Counted from the stretch's first letter, positions 42,520 through 50,590 are shown. The stretch: DNA of 64,000 nt from JBDWFY01 sp965275915 (GCA_965275915.1 CBDHYI010000008.1:992001-1056000); one strand, 5' to 3'. Numbers and translations are program-made. Notes: a model not told the origin generated them from the letters alone.

Positions 42520-43572
42520 GTGTCGCTTGAGAAAAAGGACGGAAACGTCACCATATACGATATTGCTCATCGCGCGCAGGCGTCCGCCAGCACGGTCGGG
42601 GCGGTGATGAACGGCACGTGGAAATCCCGGCGGATCAGCGAAAAACGGGCGAAGTTGATTCTCTCGATTGCAAGCGAGATGGGTTACTCCAGAAACATGC
42701 AGGCCAGCGCGTTAAGGCGCGAGCGGACGCACATCATCGGTATGATCATGCCGATGTATAACAGCCGCTATTTCAGCTCAATCGCCCAGCGCTTTGAGCA
42801 TCAGGCACGTGCCCGCGGTCTTTTCCCGATGGTGTCCTGCACCTCCCGCGATCCCGCCCTTGAGCAGGCGACAGTTGAGCAAATGCTGAGTTATCGGGTT
42901 GATCAGATTGTTTGTACCGGAGCTACCGATCCCGATGCCATTGCCGGTCTGTGTGACAAATACGGGGTGCCGGCGATCAATCTTGATCTGCCGGGTCGCC
43001 AGGGTCCCTCGATTATATCCGACAACTACAAGGGCGCCTACGACCTTACGCGCGGGCTGATCGATCGATTGCGGGCCCGGGGTTTGCCGGCGGAAGACAA
43101 TCTGCTTTTCGTTGGCGGCCGCCCGAAAGAACACAACACCAGTGAAAGGGTCAGAGGTTTCCAAAATGCCCTGACCGATGCAGGTATCGAGGAACAACCT
43201 GAGTTGCTGCTGACCTGCGGCTATGCTCGGCACAAGGCCATCAGGGCGCTGAACGAGCTGAACGGCTCCGGCCGCCGGATGCCTGCCGCGATATTTGTCA
43301 ACTCCACAGAGTCGCTGGAGGGCGTGATGCGATGGTTTCGCAGTCGTCCCGATCAGAATATCGACGATGTCAGTTTCGGATGTTTTGACTGGGATCCGTT
43401 CGCCACTTTTATCAATTCCGATGTTCTGATGGTCCGGCAGAACGTGGCTGAGATGATCGACATTCTGTTCGACTGGATTGACAACGGACATACGAAACAT
43501 ACTGAATTGCTGGAAGTTCAGCCCATGATCGTCGAGGCGTCCTCGTTGGAGGCCATGATGATCGAGGATTGA
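42520..43572 (+). CDS. LacI-family transcriptional regulator
   Basis: A 350-residue LacI-type repressor. The N-terminal HTH and hinge are VTIYDIAHRAQASASTVGAV and RISEKRAKLILSIASEMGY (residues about 10-60), followed by the periplasmic-binding-like sensor domain (HIIGMIMPMYNSRYFSSIAQ). GTG at 42520 is preferred because AGGGAGA lies about eight bases upstream. The HTH reads SASTVGAVMNGTWKS rather than the common SxxTVSRVLN, a minor variation. It is divergent from the ribose-type ABC operon, and the two palindromes in the gap are likely its targets. The effector is unknown, probably the transported sugar or its phosphate. Confidence 0.9.
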   Translation: MSLEKKDGNVTIYDIAHRAQASASTVGAVMNGTWKSRRISEKRAKLILSIASEMGYSRNMQASALRRERTHIIGMIMPMYNSRYFSSIAQRFEHQARARGLFPMVSCTSRDPALEQATVEQMLSYRVDQIVCTGATDPDAIAGLCDKYGVPAINLDLPGRQGPSIISDNYKGAYDLTRGLIDRLRARGLPAEDNLLFVGGRPKEHNTSERVRGFQNALTDAGIEEQPELLLTCGYARHKAIRALNELNGSGRRMPAAIFVNSTESLEGVMRWFRSRPDQNIDDVSFGCFDWDPFATFINSDVLMVRQNVAEMIDILFDWIDNGHTKHTELLEVQPMIVEASSLEAMMIED

Positions 43573-43578
43573 ATTGAA

Positions 43579-43610
43579 ACGCGGTCCGATCCGGCTTTCC
43601 GGTTCCGCGT
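43579..43610 (+). terminator. Possible hairpin after LacI gene
   Basis: ACGCGG (43579-43584) pairs with CCGCGT (43605-43610), with an inner CCGG/CCGG pair around CTTT. No U-tract follows, so a terminator role is weakly supported. Confidence 0.3.
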
Positions 43611-43695
43611 CACGCCGCGGCCTTCCATTTCCTTGATGTTTTCAACATTCGATGTCAGAGTTTCCGGCTGATGTTACAGTTTGGGAGGATGTGAC

Positions 43696-43986
43696 ATGTG
43701 CCAGATTTTTGCCGGACAGCCACAGGATGATTACGAACCGGAAACCCGGCATTTGCGTTTGAACGGGCAGAGCACGTCAATTCGGCTTGAGAAATCCTTT
43801 TGGGCCATCGTCGACGGCATTGCTCAAAGCGAAGGTCTGACCACCCCGGCTTTTGTGTCCAAACTGCACTCCGAAGTGCTGATGCTGCATGGCGAGGCCA
43901 AAAACTTCACGTCTTTGTTGCGGTGTGCCTGTCTCATTCGAACCCAGCAGATTGCCGACGAAAGCCGGCTGGATGCCGCGCAGTAA
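43696..43986 (+). CDS. Ribbon-helix-helix domain protein
   Basis: A 96-residue protein whose middle resembles a ribbon-helix-helix DNA-binding domain of the RHH_4 type: TRHLRLNGQSTSIRLEKSFW, then AIVDGIAQSEGLTTPAFVSKLHSEV. Such proteins bind DNA as dimers. GGGAGG lies upstream of the ATG at 43696, so the 15-base longer frame (43681) is not needed. It has two cysteines near the C-terminus (LLRCACLIR). It is probably a transcription factor of unknown target; no partner toxin gene is adjacent, so a toxin-antitoxin role is not supported. Confidence 0.7.
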   Translation: MCQIFAGQPQDDYEPETRHLRLNGQSTSIRLEKSFWAIVDGIAQSEGLTTPAFVSKLHSEVLMLHGEAKNFTSLLRCACLIRTQQIADESRLDAAQ

Positions 43987-44110
43987 GGCGTCCTGGTTCC
44001 GACATTGGTGTCTTGTCCCAAAGTCCATGTAGTACCGGGTTACTACCCGATCAGAATGACGCTCAGGTAGCCTGATCCCACGCTGCAAGATTGCGGCCTG
44101 GGAGGACGTT

Positions 44111-44506
44111 TTGGCAAAAGCAATACACGCTATGGTCCGCGTGGTCGATGAAGATCGATCCGTTGAGTTCTATCGGCAGGCGTTTGGTTTGTCAGTCGCG
44201 GACCGCCTGGATTTCGACGATTTTACGCTGATCTATCTGCGAAATGAATCCGCCGATTTCGAACTTGAACTGACGGTCAATAAGGGGCGGACGGACCCTT
44301 ATGATCCCGGTGACGGTTACGGCCATATCGCGTTCTGTGTGGACGACCTGAATGCGGAGCACGCTCGGTTTGAGGCCGCCGGATTGTCTCCCAGAAAAAT
44401 CGTTGACTTTAATCGCGACGGCGTGCTGCTGGCCCGCTTTTTCTTCGTTACTGATCCAGATGGATATCAGATCGAGGTGTTGCAGAAGCACGGCCGCTAC
44501 CGCTGA
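44111..44506 (+). CDS. VOC family protein (glyoxalase/lactoylglutathione lyase-like)
   Basis: A 131-residue vicinal-oxygen-chelate protein of one two-module fold. It begins with HAMVRVVDEDRSVEFYRQAFGL and contains YGHIAFCVDDLNAEHARFEAAG and FFVTDPDGYQIEVLQK, which carry the paired metal-ligand positions (His near residue 5, Glu near 55, His near 75, Glu near 125) typical of glyoxalase I. The start is TTG at 44111 with GGGAGGACG upstream. It lies 29 bp before the Tat-exported dehydrogenase subunit. Metal-dependent methylglyoxal detoxification is the usual role, but specificity is not certain. Confidence 0.8.
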   Translation: MAKAIHAMVRVVDEDRSVEFYRQAFGLSVADRLDFDDFTLIYLRNESADFELELTVNKGRTDPYDPGDGYGHIAFCVDDLNAEHARFEAAGLSPRKIVDFNRDGVLLARFFFVTDPDGYQIEVLQKHGRYR

Positions 44507-44535
44507 AAATCATCAATCGGGAGGACAGAACGAAA

Positions 44536-45051
44536 ATGGGAAAAAACGGAACCCTCACCCGACGCGAGCTGCTTAAACGCAGCGTGGCCGCCGGAACCTT
44601 GTTTGCTGTCGGCACCGGATTCGTGGCCGCCAGCAATGCGGCATGGGCCATGGAGGTCACACATCTGAAACCGGACACGATGGCGACACTTATCCAAATG
44701 GCACGAGATATCTACCCGCACGATCATGTGGGTGACGAATTCTACGCGATTGCCGTCAAAGGGTATGACAATGCCGATACTGTAGAAGAAATTGAAACCG
44801 GTATCGCCGCGCTCAACGCAGCGGCTCAGGGCAGGGGCTTTGACAGCTATCTTGGGACCGGTTGGGAGCGCGACCGGGTTGATATCCTGCGCGGTATGGA
44901 AGACAGCCCGTTTTTTCAGAAAGTGCGTGGGGGTCTGGTGACCGGCCTCTATAACCAGAAGGCTGTCTGGCCGCTGTTCGGCTACGAGGGCGAAAGCTTC
45001 TCCCATGGCGGTTATCTCGATCGCGGTTTCAACGACATCAACTGGATTTAA
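44536..45051 (+). CDS. Gluconate 2-dehydrogenase subunit 3-like protein (Tat-exported)
   Basis: A 171-residue protein with a Tat signal (LTRRELLKRSVAAGTLFAVG, twin arginine RR then hydrophobic run), followed by the Gluconate_2-dh3 type domain (MATLIQMARDIYPHDHVGDEFYAIAV). These are the small exported partners of GMC-type flavin dehydrogenases; the folded complex travels through the Tat system with this subunit's signal. The GMC gene follows after 11 bp. Together they form a periplasmic sugar, polyol or alcohol dehydrogenase. The substrate is open. Confidence 0.85.
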   Translation: MGKNGTLTRRELLKRSVAAGTLFAVGTGFVAASNAAWAMEVTHLKPDTMATLIQMARDIYPHDHVGDEFYAIAVKGYDNADTVEEIETGIAALNAAAQGRGFDSYLGTGWERDRVDILRGMEDSPFFQKVRGGLVTGLYNQKAVWPLFGYEGESFSHGGYLDRGFNDINWI

Positions 45052-45062
45052 GGAGCATCACG

Positions 45063-46634
45063 ATGGCTGCACCTTTCGACAAAAATGACGATCGTGTCGT
45101 TGTTATCATCGGGACCGGCGCCGGCGGCGGCGTTCTGGCAAACGAGCTGGCGCAAAAAGGCGTCAGTGTCGTGTCTCTTGAGGCCGGCGGACGGTATTTG
45201 CCTGAAGACTATATCAATGACGAATGGGAGAGTTTCGGTCAGCTGGCCTGGCTCGACCCGCGTTCAACCTCCGGCGACTGGCGCGTTGCCAGGGATTTCT
45301 CGGGTCTGCCCGCCTGGATCGTGAAAGCGGTTGGCGGTACCACCACACACTGGGCCGGCGCGTCGCTGCGGTTTCAGGATCATGAGTGGAAAGCCAAAAC
45401 AACTTACGGTGACGTTCAGGGTGCGAGCCTTCTGGACTGGCCGGTCGACGCCGCCGAGATGGCGCCGTATTATGAGAAGGCCGAAGCCAAGCTGGGCGTG
45501 ACCCGCACGGGCGACCGGGCAGGCTTGCCCGGCAACAACAATTTCCTGGTTTTTGAGGCCGGTGCCAGGAAGCTTGGCTACAAGGATGTGCATACCGGCC
45601 GGATGGCGATCAACAGCGCCGATTATGACGGGCGCCCTATCTGCCAGCAGACCGGTTTCTGCTTTCAGGGCTGTAAATGGGGCGCCAAATGGTCGGCGGC
45701 CTATACCGACATCCCGCGGGGCGAGGCAACCGGGAATCTTGAGGTGCGCGAGAAGGCGTATGTCCTGAAAATCGAGCATGATGATTCCGGCAAGGTCACA
45801 GGCGTTGTCTATGCGGATGCGGACGGCAATCAGCATCTGCAGAAGGCCAAGGTGGTCTGCGTAGCAGGCAACTCGATTGAAAGCCCGCGCCTGTTGTTGA
45901 ACTCGGCTTCGAACATGTTCCCCGACGGACTGGCCAACTCATCCGGTCAGGTCGGGCGCAATTACATGCGGCACATGACCGGTTCGGTCTATGCGGTGTT
46001 CGACAAACCGGTGCGCATGTGGCGGGGCACGACCATGGCCGGCATCATTCAGGACGAGTCCCGGCATGATCCGAGTCGCGGGTTTGTCGGCGGCTATGAA
46101 TTGGAGACGCTTGCCCTCGGTCTGCCCTTTATGGCTGCCTTCCTCGATCCCGGCGGATGGGGACGGGAATTCACCACCGCGCTAGACAGCTACGAAAACA
46201 TGGCCGGCATGTGGATCGTTGGCGAAGACATGCCGCAGGAGACCAACCGGATCACGTTGAACCATGACGTGAAGGATCAGTATGGTCTTCCGACGCCAAA
46301 CGTGCATTTTGACGATCATCCCAATGATATCGCCATGCGCAACCATGCCTACAAGCAGGGGGCGGCGGTTTACGACGCAGTGGGTGCGACGCGAACATTC
46401 CCGACGCCGCCTTATCCGTCAACCCACAATCTGGGTACAAACCGGATGTCGGAAAACCCGCGGGACGGCGTCGTCAATCGTTGGGGACGCACCCACGACA
46501 TCCCAAACCTTTACATATCGGATGGCAGCCAGTTCACGACCGGTGCCGCAGAAAACCCGACACTGACGATTGTTGCGTTGGCAATCCGTCAGGCCGATCA
46601 CATTGCCGGCGAGTTGAGCAAGGGGAATCTGTGA
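45063..46634 (+). CDS. GMC family flavin oxidoreductase (dehydrogenase large subunit)
   Basis: A 523-residue FAD enzyme without its own signal peptide. The FAD-binding motif GTGAGGGVLANELAQKGVSV (residues about 13-32), the GMC signature segments GGTTTHWAGASLRFQDHEW and GNSIESPRLLLNSAS, and the C-terminal TGAAENPTLTIVALAIRQADHI are present. It is the catalytic subunit of a three-part gluconate-type dehydrogenase, of which the third (cytochrome c) gene is missing in the window. The small Tat subunit lies 11 bp upstream. The pseudoazurin gene about 170 bp downstream could supply an electron acceptor, an inference. Substrate class: polyols, sugars or alcohols. Confidence 0.92.
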   Translation: MAAPFDKNDDRVVVIIGTGAGGGVLANELAQKGVSVVSLEAGGRYLPEDYINDEWESFGQLAWLDPRSTSGDWRVARDFSGLPAWIVKAVGGTTTHWAGASLRFQDHEWKAKTTYGDVQGASLLDWPVDAAEMAPYYEKAEAKLGVTRTGDRAGLPGNNNFLVFEAGARKLGYKDVHTGRMAINSADYDGRPICQQTGFCFQGCKWGAKWSAAYTDIPRGEATGNLEVREKAYVLKIEHDDSGKVTGVVYADADGNQHLQKAKVVCVAGNSIESPRLLLNSASNMFPDGLANSSGQVGRNYMRHMTGSVYAVFDKPVRMWRGTTMAGIIQDESRHDPSRGFVGGYELETLALGLPFMAAFLDPGGWGREFTTALDSYENMAGMWIVGEDMPQETNRITLNHDVKDQYGLPTPNVHFDDHPNDIAMRNHAYKQGAAVYDAVGATRTFPTPPYPSTHNLGTNRMSENPRDGVVNRWGRTHDIPNLYISDGSQFTTGAAENPTLTIVALAIRQADHIAGELSKGNL

Positions 46635-46652
46635 GCGACGATGCATGAATGT

Positions 46653-46676
46653 CCGGGCGGTCCAAAGGCCGCCCGG
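46653..46676 (+). terminator. Intrinsic terminator-like hairpin after the GMC gene
   Basis: CCGGGCGG (46653-46660) and CCGCCCGG (46669-46676) pair perfectly through eight GC pairs around an 8-nt loop. It follows the GMC stop codon by 18 bases. The following bases (TTGCACTCTTTTAAC) contain a short T-run, so it may end the GMC transcript. Confidence 0.65.
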
Positions 46677-46712
46677 TTGCACTCTTTTAACTTACTTTAG
46701 AACGATAATAAG

Positions 46713-46726
46713 TTGATTAAAGTCAA
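46713..46726 (+). promoter_or_regulatory. FNR/FixK-like box upstream of pseudoazurin gene
   Basis: TTGATTAAAGTCAA matches the Crp-Fnr-type site TTGAT-N4-ATCAA with one mismatch. It is centred about 86 bp before the pseudoazurin start codon, a position suited to activation under low oxygen or NO. This family of sites controls denitrification genes in many alphaproteobacteria. Binding by a particular FNR, FixK or NnrR is inference. Confidence 0.6.
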
Positions 46727-46805
46727 GGTGTTACGCCTTTCAGAAAGCTAATTCCATGCGTGCGGCAACGGTAACAGCCCAGAGCCTCCCAAGAGGAGAA
46801 TACGC

Positions 46806-47330
46806 ATGGAAAAAACTGCATCGCCACGAGATCCTTCGCCATTCTTCAAATCACCTTTGTTTCCGATATTATTCCTGCTGGGCTGCCTCATTGCAGCGCT
46901 TCTGACACTCTCAGCACGCGCTGAAGAGCCGGAGGCTACGGTCCGTCAGATCATTGATCTCAGTGCACACACCCCGGCTGACAGCTTTCGGTTTGACCCG
47001 AAGATCGTGCGGATAGAAAAGGGCCAGACCATTCGCTTTCTGGGTTCAACCGGTCGCCACACGGTCAGCTCTATCAAAGGAATGATACCGGAAGGCGGTC
47101 GTCCGTTTGAGATTCGCGGCAAGCCGCAGATGGATCTTACCTTTGACGCCGAAGGCCTTTACGGCATCCGATGCCGCGTTCATGGCCGGCACGGAATGGT
47201 GATGGTGGTGATTGTCGGCGATCACATGGTCAATATGAGCGAAGCCAGGGAGGCGCTGGGTAAAGTCAATGAGGCGGAACGGGAGCAATTCGAGTTGCTT
47301 TTCGGGATGATCAGTTCAGGAACGGACTAG
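46806..47330 (+). CDS. Pseudoazurin-like blue copper protein
   Basis: A 174-residue exported cupredoxin. The N-terminal 38 residues form a signal/anchor (FPILFLLGCLIAALLTLSARA). Type 1 copper ligands are visible: His85 in GRHTVSSIKGMIPEG, Cys123, His126 and Met131 in GIRCRVHGRHGMVMVV, the pseudoazurin spacing (C-x2-H-x4-M). Pseudoazurin shuttles electrons to nitrite reductase or other periplasmic enzymes. Its stop codon TAG is the first three bases of the MITE copy at 47328, so the native end may have been altered by that insertion. An FNR-like box lies upstream. GMC dehydrogenase genes precede it, a possible electron donor. Confidence 0.88.
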   Translation: MEKTASPRDPSPFFKSPLFPILFLLGCLIAALLTLSARAEEPEATVRQIIDLSAHTPADSFRFDPKIVRIEKGQTIRFLGSTGRHTVSSIKGMIPEGGRPFEIRGKPQMDLTFDAEGLYGIRCRVHGRHGMVMVVIVGDHMVNMSEAREALGKVNEAEREQFELLFGMISSGTD

Positions 47331-47435
47331 GCTCAGGGCTCGCAAAGGTATCCAACCTTCGCTTCTCCCTGGTTCTCTCCATTCGAACACGTCTTTCAAA
47401 ACAGAATTGCATGAAATGAATGGGTCCTGAGCCTA
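47328..47435. repeat. MITE-like repeat, copy 2 (108 bp)
   Basis: In inverted orientation this is close to the first 101 bp of copy 1 (6131-6231), with only a handful of mismatches, ending in TAGGCTCAGG at one end and CCTGAGCCTA at the other. The terminal TA on each side is consistent with TA target duplication. The left end overlaps the pseudoazurin stop codon; the right TA is shared with the left end of the IS630 element. Confidence 0.8.
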
Positions 47436-48675
47436 GTTTTCTGCATCAATCAAATTGATATGTTGCGCTTTTCATCGAGGGCTGGTTCCTTGTTTTCCGA
47501 TTCGTGCGAAGAGGAGGCAGGTTTTGGCCAATATCAAATATGTTGTTGAACTGACGTTGGACGAGCGCAAGGCGCTTTTGTCGATGATCAGGAAAGGGAC
47601 ACTGGCTGCCCGTGCGAACTGCAAGGCGCGCATTCTTCTGAAGGCCGACAAGGGGCCTCATGGCGAGGGTTGGACGGACCGCAGGATTTGTCAAAGCCTC
47701 GAGACCTCTGGCTCGACAGTCGCCCGGGTGCGCGAGACGTTTGTGATGGAAGGGATGGATGCGGTGTTCGCCCGCAAACAGCGCGCCCATCCTGCCATCA
47801 AGCGCATCTTCGATGGCGAAGCCGAAGCCAGGCTGATTGCCCTTGCGTGCTCGCAGCCGCCACAGGGCTATGCGCGCTGGACCATTCGGCTTCTGGCCGA
47901 CAAGGTCGTTGAGTTGAACATTGTCGAGGCAGCCCACTTCAACACTGTTGCGCGCGCGCTTAAAAAAACGAACTTAAGCCTCACCGAAGTCGGTATTGGG
48001 TAATCCCACCCGAGCAGAACGCGGCCTTCGTCGCCGCCATGGAGAACGTGCTGGCGGTTTATCAGCGCCCACGTGATCCGAAACGTCCGCTGGTTTGTCT
48101 GGATGAAGCGGCCAAACAGTTGGTCAGCGCCACGCGTCTAGCGATCCCCATGACGCCGGGGCGCGTTGCTCGGCATGACTATGAATACAAGCGTGCAGGT
48201 ATGGCCAATCTATTCATGGCTTTTGCTCCGCTTGAAGGCATGCGGCACATCAAGGTCACCGACCATCGTGGCAAAACGGACTACGCTCACTTCCTTGAAG
48301 AGCTTGCCGACCGGCATTTTGCAGATGCAGACAAAATCGTGCTGGTCCAGGACAACTTGAATACACACAGCCAAGCATCACTTTACGCGACCTTTGAACC
48401 GGCCAAGGCAAGGCGCATCGCTGAAAAATTCGAGTGGAACCACACACCCAAACACGGCTCCTGGCTCAACATGGCCGAAGCCGAATTGTCCGTGTTGTCG
48501 CGACAGTGTCTGAAAGAACGCATCGGCAGCAAAGAAGACCTTGCCCGTAACGTCAAAGCGTGGACGACGCAACGAAACGATAAGCGCTGCATCGCGCAAT
48601 GGCAGTTCACAAACGAACAAGCACGCATCAAACTCAGCAAACTATACCCATCAATATGAGTGAGTCAGAGGACTA
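47434..48675 (+). mobile_element. IS630-family insertion sequence
   Basis: An element of about 1,242 bp bounded by TA. The inverted ends match as TAGTTTTCTGCATCAATCA at the left and TAGTCCTCTGACTCACTCA at the right complement, continuing with AATTGAT versus TATTGAT. TA target duplication is typical for IS630. It encodes one transposase in two overlapping frames (see the CDS). It is inserted at the terminal TA of the MITE copy at 47328-47435, so the two elements are nested. IS transposition may still be possible because the frameshift site and both ends look intact. Confidence 0.85.
47524..48659 (+). CDS. IS630 transposase (split by a likely programmed -1 frameshift)
   Basis: The first frame starts with a TTG at 47524 (GAGGAGG upstream) and ends at 48003; it carries the helix-turn-helix region (RRICQSLETSGSTVARVRETF). 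The second frame (-1 relative) reaches 48659 and carries the DDE residues: CLDEAAKQL (Asp), VLVQDNLNTH (Asp) and MAEAELSVL (Glu), with HTPKHGSWLN in between. The switch is at a run of seven A (TTAAAAAAACG, about 47960), where slipping back one base continues with KNELKPHRSRYWVIPPEQNAAF. IS630-type elements often use such slippage. The alternative is inactivating mutation, less likely given both frames are intact. Confidence 0.82.
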
Positions 48676-48768
48676 GCCTGACTTTGTGAAAAACAGCATT
48701 CTTTCGAGGCGGAAGTTCCGCTATACAGCTTCGTATTCCGTTCCATCGATTGGCTGGAAAAGACGACG

Positions 48769-49713
48769 ATGCTCAATAACATCCGTATCATCGGCGGGTC
48801 ATCCCACCCGGAATTCACAAAGAAAATCTGCAAAACCCTCGGCGTGGAGCCGGTAAACACGCAGGTCGTTCGTTTTTCGAACGAAAACCTGCTGGTGAAG
48901 ATCGAGGAAAATGTGCGCGAGGCGGATGTGTTTGTCATCCAGACCTCAACATCGCCGGTCTCCGAGGGCATTATCGAACTGCTGATCACCATCGATGCGC
49001 TCAAGCATGCCTCTGCCAAACGCATCACGGCTGTAATTCCATATTTTCCCTATGCGCGCTCTGACAAAAAAGACCAGCCACGCATATCGATCACCGCGCG
49101 TCTTATGGCGGATCTTCTTGAAACGGCCGGTGCCGACCGGGTGCTGAGCATGGACTTTCATTCTCCGCAAGTGCAGGGCTTTTTCCGCATTCCGGCGGAC
49201 CAGCTCAAGGCGGCGCCGCTGATCTGTGACTACCTGAAGGCCAACCGGGATCTCTCCAATCATGTTCTGGTTGCAGGCGATGTCGGGGAAGCCAAGGAAA
49301 TCGGCGCCTACGCAAACCGGCTCGGCCTGCCGATCGCGATCGTCGACAAGCGGCGGGACGGCAATGACGAAAAACCACGCGCAGTCTCCGTAATCGGCGA
49401 AGTCAAAGGCAAACACGCTCTGATCGTTGATGATGAAGTCGCAAGCGGCGGTACCCTGATGGAAGCGGCGAGTTTCATCATGCAGCAGGGCGCCTTGTCT
49501 GTGGAGGCGGCCGTTGTCCATGGGGTTCTGTCCGGGCGGGCCGTTCCAAAAATCGCCGGTTCTGATCTCAAATCGCTGATCCTGACCGATACGATACCGC
49601 TGATCGGCGAAAAGCAGATCGACAAGATTGAAATCTGCTCGGTTACGGATCATTTCGCAGACGCGATCCTGGCAATTCACCAGGGCAAAAGCATCTCGGG
49701 GCTGTTCCGATAG
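48769..49713 (+). CDS. prs: Ribose-phosphate pyrophosphokinase (PRPP synthetase), likely paralogue
   Basis: A 314-residue enzyme that makes PRPP from ribose-5-phosphate and ATP. Family motifs: YFPYARSDKKDQPRISITARL (pyrophosphate/ATP loop; canonical YARQDRK), the FHSPQVQGFF segment and the PRPP-binding motif LIVDDEVASGGTLMEAA (canonical DDxxxTGGT). It is diverged from a textbook housekeeping Prs at the first loop and the PRPP motif. A location between an IS element and the inositol locus, not next to a tRNA or ispE, suggests an accessory copy. Such a second PRPP synthetase could serve a specific nucleotide or salvage need. It is 93 bp after the IS end. Confidence 0.85.
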   Translation: MLNNIRIIGGSSHPEFTKKICKTLGVEPVNTQVVRFSNENLLVKIEENVREADVFVIQTSTSPVSEGIIELLITIDALKHASAKRITAVIPYFPYARSDKKDQPRISITARLMADLLETAGADRVLSMDFHSPQVQGFFRIPADQLKAAPLICDYLKANRDLSNHVLVAGDVGEAKEIGAYANRLGLPIAIVDKRRDGNDEKPRAVSVIGEVKGKHALIVDDEVASGGTLMEAASFIMQQGALSVEAAVVHGVLSGRAVPKIAGSDLKSLILTDTIPLIGEKQIDKIEICSVTDHFADAILAIHQGKSISGLFR

Positions 49714-49744
49714 GCGGCATGCGCAAGACGGTCGAGGGCGCAGC

Positions 49745-50590
49745 CTATTCTGAACGTTTTCCCGGATAACGCAGCGCGGAAATAATTTCAGCCGTCTTTT
49801 GCTTGAGCGCCGGAATGGTGGGCTTCAGAAGACCGATGCGGTCGAACATGTCGGGCTGGTCGGCGAGAGACTGCCGCAGCGCCCTGCCGAAGGTCATCCG
49901 CAGTTCGGTGCCGATATTGTATTTTGAGATCCGGCTGGTCGCGGCAAGAGCCTGCCGAACGTCACTCGGGATGCCGCTGCCGCCGTGGATGACCAGAGGC
50001 AGATGCGTTTGATCTTCGATTGCCTTCAGCGCTTCTTGGTTTATCTCGGCCGCTTTCTCGGTTTGCAGGTGGACGTTGCCCACCGAGACAGCCATGGCAT
50101 CGGCACCGCTTTCCCTGTCAAACAGAGCGGCTTCGGATGGATCGGTCACGGTGGATGCGGCGCCTTCGGCATAGCCGACATAACCCACTTCACCTTCAAC
50201 CGATACATTAGCTTTTCGTGATATTTCCACGATTTTACGGGTTTTTTCTATGTTTTCTGCTATGGGAAGTGAGGAACCGTCGAACATAACGGACGTGAAA
50301 CCGTGATCGATGCCTGCGCGGCATTCGTCGATGGAATAGCCATGGTCGATATGGCAGACAATCGGCACACTTGCCTGATCGGCGAGATGCCGGAACATTT
50401 TTCCTAAAATCGGAACCGGTGTGTGCTTCCGGCAGCCCGGCCCGGCCTGGAGAATGACCGGAATGCCGCTCTCTTCCGCCGCTTCCACATACGCCAGCGC
50501 ATCTTCCCAGCCAAGAACCACCAGACCGGCGATGGCATAGCCCCCGGCCAGGGCCGGCTGAAGGACAGCGTCGAGCGAAACGGCGGTCAT
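49745..50590 (-). CDS. Class II fructose-bisphosphate/tagatose-type aldolase (IolJ candidate)
   Basis: A 281-residue Zn-dependent TIM-barrel aldolase. The Zn and proton-transfer residues are in CHIDHGYSIDECRAGI (His), AMAVSVGNVHL (His) and LVIHGGSGIPS (His), with the phosphate-binding FDGSSLP and EGEVGYVGYAEG. In the inositol context it fits IolJ, the 6-phospho-5-dehydro-2-deoxygluconate aldolase, which gives dihydroxyacetone phosphate and malonate semialdehyde. The start overlaps iolB's stop (ATGA). The alternative is a general fructose-bisphosphate aldolase, but the gene is the last of an iolD-iolC-iolB operon. Confidence 0.85.
   Translation of the reverse strand: MTAVSLDAVLQPALAGGYAIAGLVVLGWEDALAYVEAAEESGIPVILQAGPGCRKHTPVPILGKMFRHLADQASVPIVCHIDHGYSIDECRAGIDHGFTSVMFDGSSLPIAENIEKTRKIVEISRKANVSVEGEVGYVGYAEGAASTVTDPSEAALFDRESGADAMAVSVGNVHLQTEKAAEINQEALKAIEDQTHLPLVIHGGSGIPSDVRQALAATSRISKYNIGTELRMTFGRALRQSLADQPDMFDRIGLLKPTIPALKQKTAEIISALRYPGKRSE

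Noticed and set aside
43696..43986. RHH gene as an antitoxin
   Set aside because: There is no toxin gene beside it; both neighbours are unrelated.
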